Shown here: positions 1 to 8,103 of the stretch, in pieces
Numbering within the stretch: the first letter of the stretch is position 1
Layout: each line of letters starts with the position of its first letter
Source: F1-80-MAGs062 sp046345315
Lineage (GTDB): Bacteria; Planctomycetota; Planctomycetia; Planctomycetales; Planctomycetaceae
Reading direction: 5' to 3'
NCBI GenBank assembly: GCA_046345315.1
Contig: JBKDKA010000108.1
Span: 1-64,000 of the forward strand
Length of the DNA stretch: 64,000 nucleotides
Notes under the pieces: generated by a model
Seen by the model: only the letters and a program-made list of their open reading frames with translations
What the model was told of the DNA's origin: nothing
Databases searched by the model: none
Position numbers and translations under genes: made by a program

Positions 1-482
1 GCACTGTACTGAGGTTTCTTCTGAGCGGCCTGATCAGCAGCGTCCTCAGTCGGTGATGTTTTCGCATCATGATCTGACCCGGCAGTGGCTGTCAGATCGA
101 GACCGGTCACATCATCAATGCTGATTTTCGATCCGGGATACTGTTTCTGAAACCAGTCAGAAAGCTCAGCGGTTTGCCCGGTTTTCTTCATTCGAAGAAG
201 CTCTTCCTGATTGTTGAGCTCAATGAGAACGAGACTTTCCTGCTGCATGGCCTGTCGTTGTCGACGGATTCCCATCAGAGCCGGAACGAGAATCGTTGCC
301 ACAACGGCAAGGAGAACGCCGCAGATGACCGTTTCGATCAGAAGAACACCCCGACGATGCGGCTTCTGAACGGGCTCAAGCCGATCAGAACGTGAGTCGC
401 GTGATTCCTGACGTCGACAGGATGATAAAGGCATGGAAGTGTCGTTTCTTCTGAGCAGCGATCGAGCAGGTTGATTCTTCAT
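1..482 (-). CDS. Type II secretion/type IV pilin-like pseudopilin (3' end outside window)
   Basis: The reverse strand reads from an ATG at 482 and stays open to the window edge, so the C-terminus is missing. Around residue 45 there is a prepilin-peptidase type site (RRG followed by VLLIE, with Glu at +5 of the mature protein) leading into a hydrophobic helix that ends in basic residues. This is the class III signal of pseudopilins, which prepilin peptidase cleaves and which assemble into the short T2SS pseudopilus or a type IV pilus. The leader of about 45 residues is long; an in-frame ATG at 434 would shorten it to about 28. It is the last visible gene of the minus-strand run that includes GspE and three GspF-like proteins, 13 nt after the preceding stop. 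Which pseudopilin (G, H, I, J or K) cannot be told. Confidence 0.8.
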   Translation of the reverse strand, partial: MKNQPARSLLRRNDTSMPLSSCRRQESRDSRSDRLEPVQKPHRRGVLLIETVICGVLLAVVATILVPALMGIRRQRQAMQQESLVLIELNNQEELLRMKKTGQTAELSDWFQKQYPGSKISIDDVTGLDLTATAGSDHDAKTSPTEDAADQAAQKKPQYS

Positions 483-495
483 AGCCCACTCTTTG

Positions 496-1569
496 TCAGC
501 TGAGATCATTGATGAGTTTAATCAGCGGAAGCATCATGGCGACTGCGAACATCCCTACCAAAACACCGACAGCCAGGACGATCGCAGGTTCCAGAAATCG
601 TCCGAAAAATTTCAGTGAGCGAAATCGTTGGCGTAACAGAGTTCTGCTGAGCTGCAGCAGTCCCCAGTCGAGGTGACCATTTCGTCGAGTGGCATTGAGA
701 AATGCCGCTTCGCGTTCTTTCACCAGTCCGGTACGTTGCAGTGCATCAGTGAAGTCAACGCCTTCGAGAAGCATCATGCGGAGACGGCTGAACTGCTGTG
801 ATGCTCGACCGGGTTCCAGTTCCGATTGAAAGATGTGAACAGTCTTATGATGGTCTCCCCCTGCCGCTGTCGTGAAGCTCAGTAATCGAAGCAATGCCGG
901 AACGTGCAGTCGGGTAAAATGCTGGTCCAGCGGATACCCGCCTCGAGAAATGCGACGCTTCAGCGACCGGAATCCATACCAGAATCCTCCCATTACGGCC
1001 GCCATAAACGGAAGTGCGAAAAATGGTGAGAAGTCGATCACGGTGTTGGAGGTCCGAATAAGTCCGCGAGTCATCGCAGGTAGTTCAACCTCAAAGTCAT
1101 CGAAGATTTTTGCAAACTTCGGGATGATGAAGTACATAATGAACGTCGTCACGGTCATCAGGGTTGTGCCGACCATCAGTAGCCAGTAAACGCTGATGAT
1201 TGGATCCCAGGATTCACTTCGTGATCGTTCCGTTTCTGCCGCGAGTCGATGAGCTTCGTCCATCAGAACGTCTCGGAGAGTACCGTTCTGTTCTGCAACG
1301 TGAATCGCCGCGACGGTGCTGTCCGGCAGAAGGCCGACATCCGAATGGAGTGCCGCGGAAAGTGGCATCCCGGTTTCCAGTTTTGCCAGCAGCGTACCGA
1401 TCCGACCTGACCAGGGCATCTGTGACTCTGCAGCATGGGTTTGCAGCCCCTCGATGAGTGTATCCGAATCCCCGATGCCTGAAGCCAGCACCATCAGCAG
1501 TGACATCTGCCGAACAGGTTCTGCTCGATTCAGCATGAACATAAAGGTCTGAAGATGTCCGGTATTCAT
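496..1569 (-). CDS. GspF/PilC-like inner-membrane platform protein, third of three
   Basis: A 357-residue protein of the T2SS F family, the polytopic platform protein that contacts the GspE/PilB ATPase in the inner membrane. Hydrophobic segments lie near residues 122-150, 182-202 and 325-350, and each half has the helical T2SSF character (for example the GMPLSAAL and GVDFTDAL segments). It ends in LPLIKLINDLS, nearly identical to the end of the gene at 1827-3254, which points to duplication. There is no GspF N-terminal MPxYxY region. ATG start at 1569. A 257-bp gap with an inverted repeat separates it from the upstream paralogue. Family assignment is good; its role beside two other F proteins is unknown. 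Confidence 0.85.
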   Translation of the reverse strand: MNTGHLQTFMFMLNRAEPVRQMSLLMVLASGIGDSDTLIEGLQTHAAESQMPWSGRIGTLLAKLETGMPLSAALHSDVGLLPDSTVAAIHVAEQNGTLRDVLMDEAHRLAAETERSRSESWDPIISVYWLLMVGTTLMTVTTFIMYFIIPKFAKIFDDFEVELPAMTRGLIRTSNTVIDFSPFFALPFMAAVMGGFWYGFRSLKRRISRGGYPLDQHFTRLHVPALLRLLSFTTAAGGDHHKTVHIFQSELEPGRASQQFSRLRMMLLEGVDFTDALQRTGLVKEREAAFLNATRRNGHLDWGLLQLSRTLLRQRFRSLKFFGRFLEPAIVLAVGVLVGMFAVAMMLPLIKLINDLS

Positions 1570-1684
1570 GGCAAAGTGGGCTCCAACCGGACAGCACCGT
1601 GTTCTGTATTGAAGTCACAGGACGTCATTACCAGCAAATGACGTGAGCCAATGAGGCAATCTGGTTCGCGGGCAGAAACTTGCA

Positions 1685-1765
1685 GGGAGGGCGAAGCTCC
1701 TGCTGAGCCGCTTCGGTGACTCAACGTTGCCAATGAAGACGGCTCGGCAGGAGCCTCGCCCTCCC
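1685..1765. repeat. 25-bp inverted repeat, REP/BIME-like
   Basis: Arms 1685-1709 and 1741-1765 are reverse complements with 2 mismatches in 25 and a 31-bp spacer. The arm contains GGGAGGGCGA and CTCCTGC. It sits in the 257-bp gap between two GspF-like genes of the same run. It could form a strong hairpin in the transcript and so weaken or stabilise expression of the downstream genes, or be a non-autonomous repeat. No second copy occurs in this window. Confidence 0.75.
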
Positions 1766-1826
1766 GAATTGCAGCCTTGACTGATTTCCACCTTTGGTGA
1801 GTTCCCGAGAACATGGAGATATCCAG

Positions 1827-3254
1827 CTAAGAAAGATCATTCAGAAGTTTGATCAGCGGAAGGAAAACCGAAAGAATCAGGATGCCGATCAACATTCCTG
1901 TCATCACCGTGAGGGCAAACTGACAGATCATTCCAAAAAGCGCCGCGTGTCCCTGACTGCCTTGTTCCAGCATGGTGGCGATGGCCAGAAAGCTTCTTGA
2001 AATTCGCTGATCCTGATCCTGTGATGGTTCCTCAGACTGTGACCTTGCTGCCGAAGGTTCCCGAACGTTCGTATCAGCGGTCCGCGAACGTCCTGAAAGC
2101 AGGGCCATCGGTAAACCGGAAAGCATCTGAGATGCTCCCTGCAGAGGTTTTCCCTGATCGAGAAATTCTGCCAGCCGTCGTCCATCGTCCCGGACCGATG
2201 GGAAACCCGTTGACTGAGTGGCAATCTTGATGGCTTCGCCGCGGTGACAGTTGTGTCGGAGAAGAACAGACAACACACGAGCCACCTGAGCCTGCATCAT
2301 CCAGCGGACCGGAACACCAAACCACGGCAGCCTCGCGAGTGTTTCTGTAATCCATCCGTTGGCAAGACACGCATAGAGGCCGGCCATCAGTGAAATCGCC
2401 GCTGCCAGAAGAATGAGAAAACCGACGCTTCCTCCTTTCTCAGTCAGTGACGAGACTTCCAGAGTGATCTCCGTCAGAAGGGGAATCTCAATTCCAAAGT
2501 CCGTGAAGAGCTGTCGGAATCCGGGGACCACCAGCCAAAGCACAAGATACATCCCGCAGGCAAAAACGCTGATCAGCAGAAGCGGAGCCGCAACTCGCAG
2601 AAAGAACTTCTGTCGATGAAATCGCAGACCAGCCAGAGACGGCAGAAGTTCAGAAACCGCAACGGCGCGGACTCGTTCATCGATCTTTGCGGTACTGATC
2701 GATCGAATCTCCTTCGGCAGGCCTCGCAACATCAGCGACTCGCAGCTGTCTCCGGATTCGAGCCGATCGGCAAGCCGGCAGAGGAGACGCTGAAGGCGAT
2801 AATGCAGCCAGCGCGCTGCGATGAATTCTGCCAGGACGGTCACCATCAGAGCCGACACCGCGATGAACAGCAGTCTGTTGCTGCCGGGAACCAGGAATGC
2901 CTGAACTGCCAAAGGCACAGTCAGCCCTGCAAACACCCATTTCAACCAGCCGAACATCATCAGCAGTGGATGTTCAAGCGGCTCTGCAGCCATCGCTCGA
3001 ACTGCATCATGAGCCGGCAGTCCTGTCAGGAAGGCCTCACTGAGACGTTCACCCAGTCGAAGCTGCCAGACCCGCGACAGAGTCGGTTGTGAACGGACCA
3101 GAGCCTGGTCCAGACAGATGACCTGAGCCAGCAGAAGATTCTGTCCCCGTGCAGCAAGTATCATTCGCAGATCCATTTCTGAATCTGCCAGCTGAGTCCC
3201 GTAGACGGGCGTTCCGGCGGGAAGTATTGCGGCCTGATAACGATATTCGGGCAT
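1827..3254 (-). CDS. GspF/PilC-like inner-membrane platform protein, second of three
   Basis: A 475-residue F-family protein. It begins MPEYRYQAA and continues into a region like the GspF N-terminal domain (GTQLADSEMDLRMILAARG), which the two neighbouring paralogues lack. Membrane segments are visible near residues 105-145, 220-245, 275-300 and at the C-terminus, which ends LPLIKLLNDLS. A polar, Ser/Glu/Gln-rich insertion at about residues 392-425 interrupts the second T2SSF half. The ATG at 3254 follows the stop of the preceding gene by 28 nt, so the two are probably co-transcribed. Role by family: inner-membrane platform of a type II secretion or type IV pilus machine. Confidence 0.85.
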   Translation of the reverse strand: MPEYRYQAAILPAGTPVYGTQLADSEMDLRMILAARGQNLLLAQVICLDQALVRSQPTLSRVWQLRLGERLSEAFLTGLPAHDAVRAMAAEPLEHPLLMMFGWLKWVFAGLTVPLAVQAFLVPGSNRLLFIAVSALMVTVLAEFIAARWLHYRLQRLLCRLADRLESGDSCESLMLRGLPKEIRSISTAKIDERVRAVAVSELLPSLAGLRFHRQKFFLRVAAPLLLISVFACGMYLVLWLVVPGFRQLFTDFGIEIPLLTEITLEVSSLTEKGGSVGFLILLAAAISLMAGLYACLANGWITETLARLPWFGVPVRWMMQAQVARVLSVLLRHNCHRGEAIKIATQSTGFPSVRDDGRRLAEFLDQGKPLQGASQMLSGLPMALLSGRSRTADTNVREPSAARSQSEEPSQDQDQRISRSFLAIATMLEQGSQGHAALFGMICQFALTVMTGMLIGILILSVFLPLIKLLNDLS

Positions 3255-3282
3255 TGGAATAGATTGCCTTCGACGAAGTCTG

Positions 3283-4380
3283 TTATCGATTCAGTTCAGT
3301 CACCGACCGGTCGCCGAGATAGCCAAGGTTGTTGTAGATTTCCGTGAGCGGCCAGAACAACATCAGGGAATAGGCCAGCAGCGTTCCGCCAGCAATCAGC
3401 ACCAGTGCCACCGAAGGCATCGTGGTGCGCAGCCACGCAGCATTGAAGCTCAGACGATTGAGATAAAACTGAGTAACGGAGTTCAGCCGCAGCAGAAAAC
3501 GGTCGGCGTCACCGGAGGCATGGTGCAGGCACGCCTGAAGCAAAGGTGGCATTCGACCTTTTCTCCAGGAACTGCCGGGAGTCACTCCACTGATATGCCC
3601 CAGCCGAACGGCCTCCGCAGCTTTATGACAAGCAGAATCAAGGTGAGCAGCTCCACAGGATGCACCCGCCAGCTCCAGCGACTCGTCCAATGGCAGCTGT
3701 TTTTCCACCAGCAGCGAGAGCATTCGCGAGAGTGTGTAAAACTGAAGGTCGCGGATCAGACTTCTGACACCGGGAATCAGCAGCAGAATCCGTTCGGGAC
3801 CACGGAACGCCATCGCCGACGCACGCCCGGAGGCCAGCCAGAACCCAACGAAGACCACTGCGATCGCAGGGGCCACCAGAGTCCATTCCGGATAATCGCG
3901 GTTCCATTGAAGCAGTGTCAGCAGATTGTCGGGAACAGAAATTTCGAGCTGCTGAATGGCCTCCAGAATGTGTACGAGAGCCTGATTCATGACCAGAACA
4001 AACAACCCCCAGCCGATCATCAGGATCATCAGCGGATACGTCATCGCCTGAAGGATGCTTCGCCGAAGTTCAATCAGGTCATCCGCGAAATCTCCCATCA
4101 TCTCAACTGTCATCGCAAGGCTGTTTGATCGAATACCGGCGGCAATAGCAGCCGACGGCATTCGGGATTCTCCGTGCGTTTCGCGCTGAATCACCTCGTG
4201 CAGGCTCTGACCCTGACTGAGTCCGTCAGAAATGTTTTCCATCAGTTTCTTAAGACGTACTCCATGCCCCTGCCCCGCATCCTTCAGATTTGATTCCAGC
4301 GGAAGTCCCGCTGATGTCAGCAGACGGACTTCGTCGCTGAAGCTCTGAATCTCTTCCAGTGTCAGTCCGATGGATTTCAT
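3283..4380 (-). CDS. GspF/PilC-like inner-membrane platform protein, first of three
   Basis: A 365-residue protein with two T2SSF-like halves (about 10-135 and 205-345). The first has the typical GLPLESNL and GQSLHEVI segments; hydrophobic helices lie near 112-135, 165-185 and 320-343, the last followed by FWPLTEIYNNL, a diverged form of the family's C-terminal LPL motif. The start codon overlaps the stop of the GspE gene (ATGA at 4377-4380), so the ATPase and this F protein are translationally coupled. That makes this copy the best candidate for the ATPase's direct partner. It lacks the GspF N-terminal domain found in the next gene. Confidence 0.85.
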   Translation of the reverse strand: MKSIGLTLEEIQSFSDEVRLLTSAGLPLESNLKDAGQGHGVRLKKLMENISDGLSQGQSLHEVIQRETHGESRMPSAAIAAGIRSNSLAMTVEMMGDFADDLIELRRSILQAMTYPLMILMIGWGLFVLVMNQALVHILEAIQQLEISVPDNLLTLLQWNRDYPEWTLVAPAIAVVFVGFWLASGRASAMAFRGPERILLLIPGVRSLIRDLQFYTLSRMLSLLVEKQLPLDESLELAGASCGAAHLDSACHKAAEAVRLGHISGVTPGSSWRKGRMPPLLQACLHHASGDADRFLLRLNSVTQFYLNRLSFNAAWLRTTMPSVALVLIAGGTLLAYSLMLFWPLTEIYNNLGYLGDRSVTELNR

Positions 4381-5651
4381 CGATTTCCTGTACCCAGCAC
4401 ACGAAAGATTTCGGCTTGTGTTGTCAGACCCGCAGCAACAGCAGCAGCACCCGCGTCAATGAGATTTCGAAATCCCCCGGATGCGGCAACTGCCGCGAGC
4501 TGTTTAGTATCACTTCTTCGGAGGATTGCTGATGCGATCTCCGGAGTTTCCGGATTCAGTGTTTCCGCAAGCACCATGCGGCCATGAAACCGAGGACGCT
4601 CCCGAGTGCCGATAGACGACGTTGAAGATTCGGTCTCCGCAGTTGCATTCGACTGAGTTACGGGATGCCCGGCAGTGACAGAATTGTCTGACGAATTTTC
4701 AAACTGCAGAAGTTTTCGAAACAGCCGCTGACAGATCACGAAACGCAGAGCACTTCGAATCAGGTAAGGCTCAATATTCATGTCCGTCAGCCTGGCGATG
4801 GCATCGATGCAGGAACCGGCATGAAACGTCGTAATAACCAGATGACCCGTCAAAGCTGCCTGAAACACTCCTTCGGCCGTCGCTGGGTCTCGAATTTCAC
4901 CGACCAGAATCACATCAGGATCCTGCCTCATGAGCGACTTCAGACCGGTGGCCAGATCAAATCCGACACTCGGCCGGACCTGAGACTGAGTGACTCCGGA
5001 GACCGCCACTTCAATCGGATCTTCAAGCGTCATGATGCTTCGAGCATCCTGAGATGCCCGGAGAATCTCTCGAAGACATGCATAGGCTGTTGTGGTTTTG
5101 CCACTACCTGAAGGACCGGTCAGAAGAATGACTCCGTCGGTCGCACTCAGCTGCGTCTGCAGATCCGCCAGAATCTCCGTCTCGAATCCCAGCTGCGAAA
5201 GATTCTGAAGTCGATCGTTTTCTGCAAACAGCCGGACCGCAGCTTTCTCACCATGGAGCGTCGGGAACGTGGTGACTCGAAGTTCTGATGCAGAATACTC
5301 CCGAGCGACTCGACCTTCCTGCGGCAGGTCCGTTCGATAAGTCAGCAGCCCGGAAATAACCTTCAGCCGTGCAATCATTCTCGGGCCGACATCGCCGGTA
5401 AAAAGTGCCACGGAAACGAGGACGCCGTCGATCCGCCAATGCATCTGCATTCCCTGTTCCTGAGGAACCAGATGGATGTCTGTCGCTCGATGATCCCTGG
5501 CAGCGGTCAGGATCAGCAGAATCAGGTCCGGAATGTAGTGATCTTTTCGGGCATCCAGTTGGCTCATCCGGCGTCCGAAGTCTGATCGGCATGAGTTTTC
5601 TTCAGCCGAAGAAATCGCATCGGCAACACCTGGGCGAGATAATTCCAGCAT
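4377..5651 (-). CDS. GspE/PilB-type secretion ATPase
   Basis: A 424-residue ATPase of the T2SS E/type IV pilus B family, which powers pseudopilus or pilus assembly at the cytoplasmic face. Visible are the N2-type segment with DIHLVPQEQG and WRIDGVL, the Walker A motif GPSGSGKTT, the Asp box around TLEDPIE, Walker B in ILVGEIRDPATAE and the His box near LVITTFHAGS. It is short for the family: the N1 domain is missing, and the CxxC pair of zinc-binding motifs after the His box is absent, replaced by a Ser/Thr-rich stretch. ATG at 5651, 12 nt after the preceding gene, and ATGA overlap with the first GspF-like gene downstream. Confidence 0.93.
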   Translation of the reverse strand: MLELSRPGVADAISSAEENSCRSDFGRRMSQLDARKDHYIPDLILLILTAARDHRATDIHLVPQEQGMQMHWRIDGVLVSVALFTGDVGPRMIARLKVISGLLTYRTDLPQEGRVAREYSASELRVTTFPTLHGEKAAVRLFAENDRLQNLSQLGFETEILADLQTQLSATDGVILLTGPSGSGKTTTAYACLREILRASQDARSIMTLEDPIEVAVSGVTQSQVRPSVGFDLATGLKSLMRQDPDVILVGEIRDPATAEGVFQAALTGHLVITTFHAGSCIDAIARLTDMNIEPYLIRSALRFVICQRLFRKLLQFENSSDNSVTAGHPVTQSNATAETESSTSSIGTRERPRFHGRMVLAETLNPETPEIASAILRRSDTKQLAAVAASGGFRNLIDAGAAAVAAGLTTQAEIFRVLGTGNR

Positions 5652-5663
5652 GACATCCTCAGA

Positions 5664-6176
5664 TCAGAAACTGAACGAATTGAAGATGGCGCCCAGCTTT
5701 CGGTCGCGCTGCTGAAGTGTATCAATCAGAATGCGGATCTGGTCGGACTCCTGAAGAATAAGTTCATTCACGGTTTTCTGACGGCGCGGCTCCGAGGATT
5801 TTTTTTCGGAGGGATCCAGCTGGCGCTGACCATTCGCGAGAGACTTCGGTTCCGGAACGGTCACAGACGGATAATGCGGCAGATCTGCGGGTTCAGAAAT
5901 TTCCACTTCAACTGGCGGATTCTCGACTGGTTTAGTCAGCTCGTGATCTGGCAGAGTCAGGTACCGCACCATACCGAAGAGTGCGCAGAAGACTGCGATC
6001 ACGCCGGTTGTACTGCGAACCAGTCTTCGGCGGCGACCAATTCGAAACTGATGAACGCAGTCCGTCAGGACTCGCTGCCGAAGACCGACGGAAAGTTCAG
6101 GCAGTACTGCAGACTCCCGAATCAGCCGATGCTCGGGGAATTCTGGTTCCGGAATTTTGTTGTTGATTGGTTTCAT
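5664..6176 (-). CDS. Small single-pass membrane protein following an ECF sigma factor, possible anti-sigma
   Basis: A 170-residue protein with a basic cytoplasmic stretch (IGRRRRLVRS), one transmembrane helix at about 54-73 and a Pro/Glu-rich region followed by a helical C-terminus (VNELILQESDQIRILIDTL). It starts 36 nt after the sigma factor gene and ends 12 nt before the GspE gene. Position and topology would fit an anti-sigma factor, but no zinc-containing anti-sigma motif is present, so this is inference only. It could equally be a secretion-system component acting as a linker to the membrane platform. Confidence 0.7.
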   Translation of the reverse strand: MKPINNKIPEPEFPEHRLIRESAVLPELSVGLRQRVLTDCVHQFRIGRRRRLVRSTTGVIAVFCALFGMVRYLTLPDHELTKPVENPPVEVEISEPADLPHYPSVTVPEPKSLANGQRQLDPSEKKSSEPRRQKTVNELILQESDQIRILIDTLQQRDRKLGAIFNSFSF

Positions 6177-6212
6177 GGATCGATTGTTCTGTGTGATCGA
6201 GTTCTTCGAAAA

Positions 6213-6785
6213 TTATCGGATCAGAGATTCAAGGCTGCGATAAAGTTTTTCCATCGCGTATCGGTAGCGGCTGGCGACTGTGTTCTGAGACAGAGCCAGG
6301 GTTTCTGCGATTTCAGCGAAGGTCAGTTCTTCCCAGTGTTTCAGAATCACCACTTCATACTGCGACCTGGGAAGTGACTGCAGTATTCTTCGCACGTGAT
6401 CGGACGTTTCTTCATCATCCAGCAGATTTTCAACGGAATCTGACTTTGCCGGAAAAGAATCCATTGATTCCTGATCAGATGCGGATCGTCTTCGTCGGAT
6501 GAGCCGTAATGATTCGTTGCGGACCGTTCGAATGAGGTAGGGCCAGGGCGTATCCGCCGCCGCCAGTAACCGTGGTCGAGCAGCAATTCGGGAAAATGCA
6601 CTCTGCAGTGCATCTTCCGCATCGGGCTGGTTTCCCGTAGTGGTCATGGCGAACCGGACGAGCCGCTGAGCTGTCAGATCAAACATCGCAGCGAGCGCAC
6701 GTTCTCCGTCCCGCGGCAGAAGTTCGACGCAGGCATGAAATGCACGGAGAAATTCCATCCGATCGGTGTTTGCCACGGCAGTCAA
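6213..6785 (-). CDS. ECF RNA polymerase sigma factor (sigma-70 family)
   Basis: A 190-residue protein with sigma region 2 (about 20-90, with DAEDALQSAFSRI and the PWPYLIRTVRNES segment) and region 4 (about 130-185, with LPRSQYEVVILKHWEELTFAEIAE split over the helix-turn-helix, then SQNTVASRYRYA). It would direct RNA polymerase to a small regulon. The listed start is TTG at 6785, preceded by GGGA six bases upstream; an ATG at 6758 is a reasonable alternative. It heads the minus-strand run of secretion genes, so it may control that machine or itself. Confidence 0.9.
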   Translation of the reverse strand: MTAVANTDRMEFLRAFHACVELLPRDGERALAAMFDLTAQRLVRFAMTTTGNQPDAEDALQSAFSRIAARPRLLAAADTPWPYLIRTVRNESLRLIRRRRSASDQESMDSFPAKSDSVENLLDDEETSDHVRRILQSLPRSQYEVVILKHWEELTFAEIAETLALSQNTVASRYRYAMEKLYRSLESLIR

Positions 6786-6905
6786 TGGAGTCCCGGTCCG
6801 GGGAAGTTTGTCTGGGAGAATACAAAATTCTCTTAAATCTCGGTAATTTCCCGCGCAGAATACTCTGCCAGTGCGATGTCACACTTTGATTTCGCAGTTA
6901 GTCGT

Positions 6906-6960
6906 TTCCGCGGAGGCGGGAATCCGGACCGATGCACTGGATTCCCGCACGCGTGGGAAG
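6906..6960. repeat. ATTCCC..GGGAAT-type palindromic repeat, copy A1
   Basis: Two inverted hairpin units with GGCGGGAATCC on the left and GGATTCCCGC on the right, separated by a short spacer. It resembles the copies at 18376-18440 and 21331-21393 and lies between the divergent sigma factor and asd genes. It is diverged from those two: the first half reads CCGCGGAGGCGGGAAT and the right end GCGTGGGAA. Confidence 0.7.
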
Positions 6961-7052
6961 GACGGGAAAACGCGAGTTACTCACAAAAATACGAGTCTGC
7001 TCGTCAGATTTCGCCTCACAATTCGACTTCATCAACTTTTCGGAGATTTTTC

Positions 7053-8060
7053 GTGTTCGATACCGTCGCTGTCGTGGGTGCCACAGGGGCCGTGGGCCGG
7101 ATTATTCTGCAGCTTCTGGAGCAGCGCCGGTTCCCCGCTCGAAAGTTTCGGCTCCTCGCGTCCCGCCGCAGCGCCGGGCAGACAGTCACGTTCAATGGTC
7201 AGCCGATCGTCATCGAAGAGTTAACCCATGACTGCTTTCAGGGAGTCAATCTGGTCATCGCCAGCACTCCCGACGAAACCGCAGCGGAGTTTCTTCCGTC
7301 GGCCGTCAAAGCCGGAGCGACGGTCATCGATGAATCCGGATATTGGCGGATGAATCCCGATGTGGCGCTTGTGATTCCGGAAATCAATCCGGATGCCGCT
7401 CTGAACGCCAAGGGAATTATCGCCAGCCCGAATTGTTCAACAACGCAGATGGCTCTGGCACTGAAGCCACTGCATGATGCAGCCCGAGTGCGACGAGTGA
7501 TCGTCAGCACTTATCAGGCGACCAGCGGCGCTGGTCTTCAGGGGACCGCTGATCTGATGGATGGCACTCGTGCTGCTCTGGATGGCACCGATTACAAGTA
7601 TCAGGTCTTCAAACACCCGATTGCGTTCAATGCCATTCCTCAGATCGGAAGTTTCAAGCAGGATGGGTACACGAGCGAAGAGCTGAAGATGGTTTACGAA
7701 ACCCGGAAGATTCTCGGAGATGACTCCATTCAGGTCTGTCCGACGTGCATCCGGATTCCCGTCAGCAACTGTCACAGTGAGAGCATCAATGTGGAAACAG
7801 AGCGGCCGGTCTCCGTCGAAGAAGCTCGCCGCCTGTTTGCTGCAACGCCGGGAATCACCGTCGTCGATGACCCGACAACCGGTGCCTATCCGATGCCATC
7901 CACTTGTGACGGCAGCGATGAAGTCTTTGTCGGACGAATCCGAAAGGATCTGTCGCACCCGAATGCCATCGCCTTCTGGTGTGTCTCCGACAACCTTCGG
8001 AAAGGTGCCGCTACGAATGCCGTGCAGATTGCCGAACTGCTTTCGAAGCACCGTTCCTGA
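7053..8060 (+). CDS. asd: Aspartate-semialdehyde dehydrogenase
   Basis: This enzyme reduces aspartyl phosphate to aspartate semialdehyde with NADPH, the branch point to lysine/diaminopimelate, threonine and methionine. The 335-residue protein begins with the nucleotide-binding motif GATGAVG at 9-15, has the active-site cysteine in SPNCST (Cys128 in this numbering) and the substrate region RIPVSNCHSE near 245. The GTG start at 7053 is chosen because GGAG lies 7 nt upstream and the length then matches the family; the reading frame is open further upstream to 6876 but that part runs through a palindromic repeat. The next gene follows within about 45 nt. Confidence 0.96.
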   Translation: MFDTVAVVGATGAVGRIILQLLEQRRFPARKFRLLASRRSAGQTVTFNGQPIVIEELTHDCFQGVNLVIASTPDETAAEFLPSAVKAGATVIDESGYWRMNPDVALVIPEINPDAALNAKGIIASPNCSTTQMALALKPLHDAARVRRVIVSTYQATSGAGLQGTADLMDGTRAALDGTDYKYQVFKHPIAFNAIPQIGSFKQDGYTSEELKMVYETRKILGDDSIQVCPTCIRIPVSNCHSESINVETERPVSVEEARRLFAATPGITVVDDPTTGAYPMPSTCDGSDEVFVGRIRKDLSHPNAIAFWCVSDNLRKGAATNAVQIAELLSKHRS

Positions 8061-8103
8061 ATTGAGATATCCGCCGGGAGTCTGCAGATCACGATTCGCT
8101 GCA

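Noticed and set aside
6876..7052. Extension of asd upstream of the GTG start
   Set aside because: It crosses repeat A1, and the length and RBS favour 7053.
7720..8103. Upstream extension of the TroA-like lipoprotein frame
   Set aside because: It overlaps asd; the lipoprotein signal starts at 8104.
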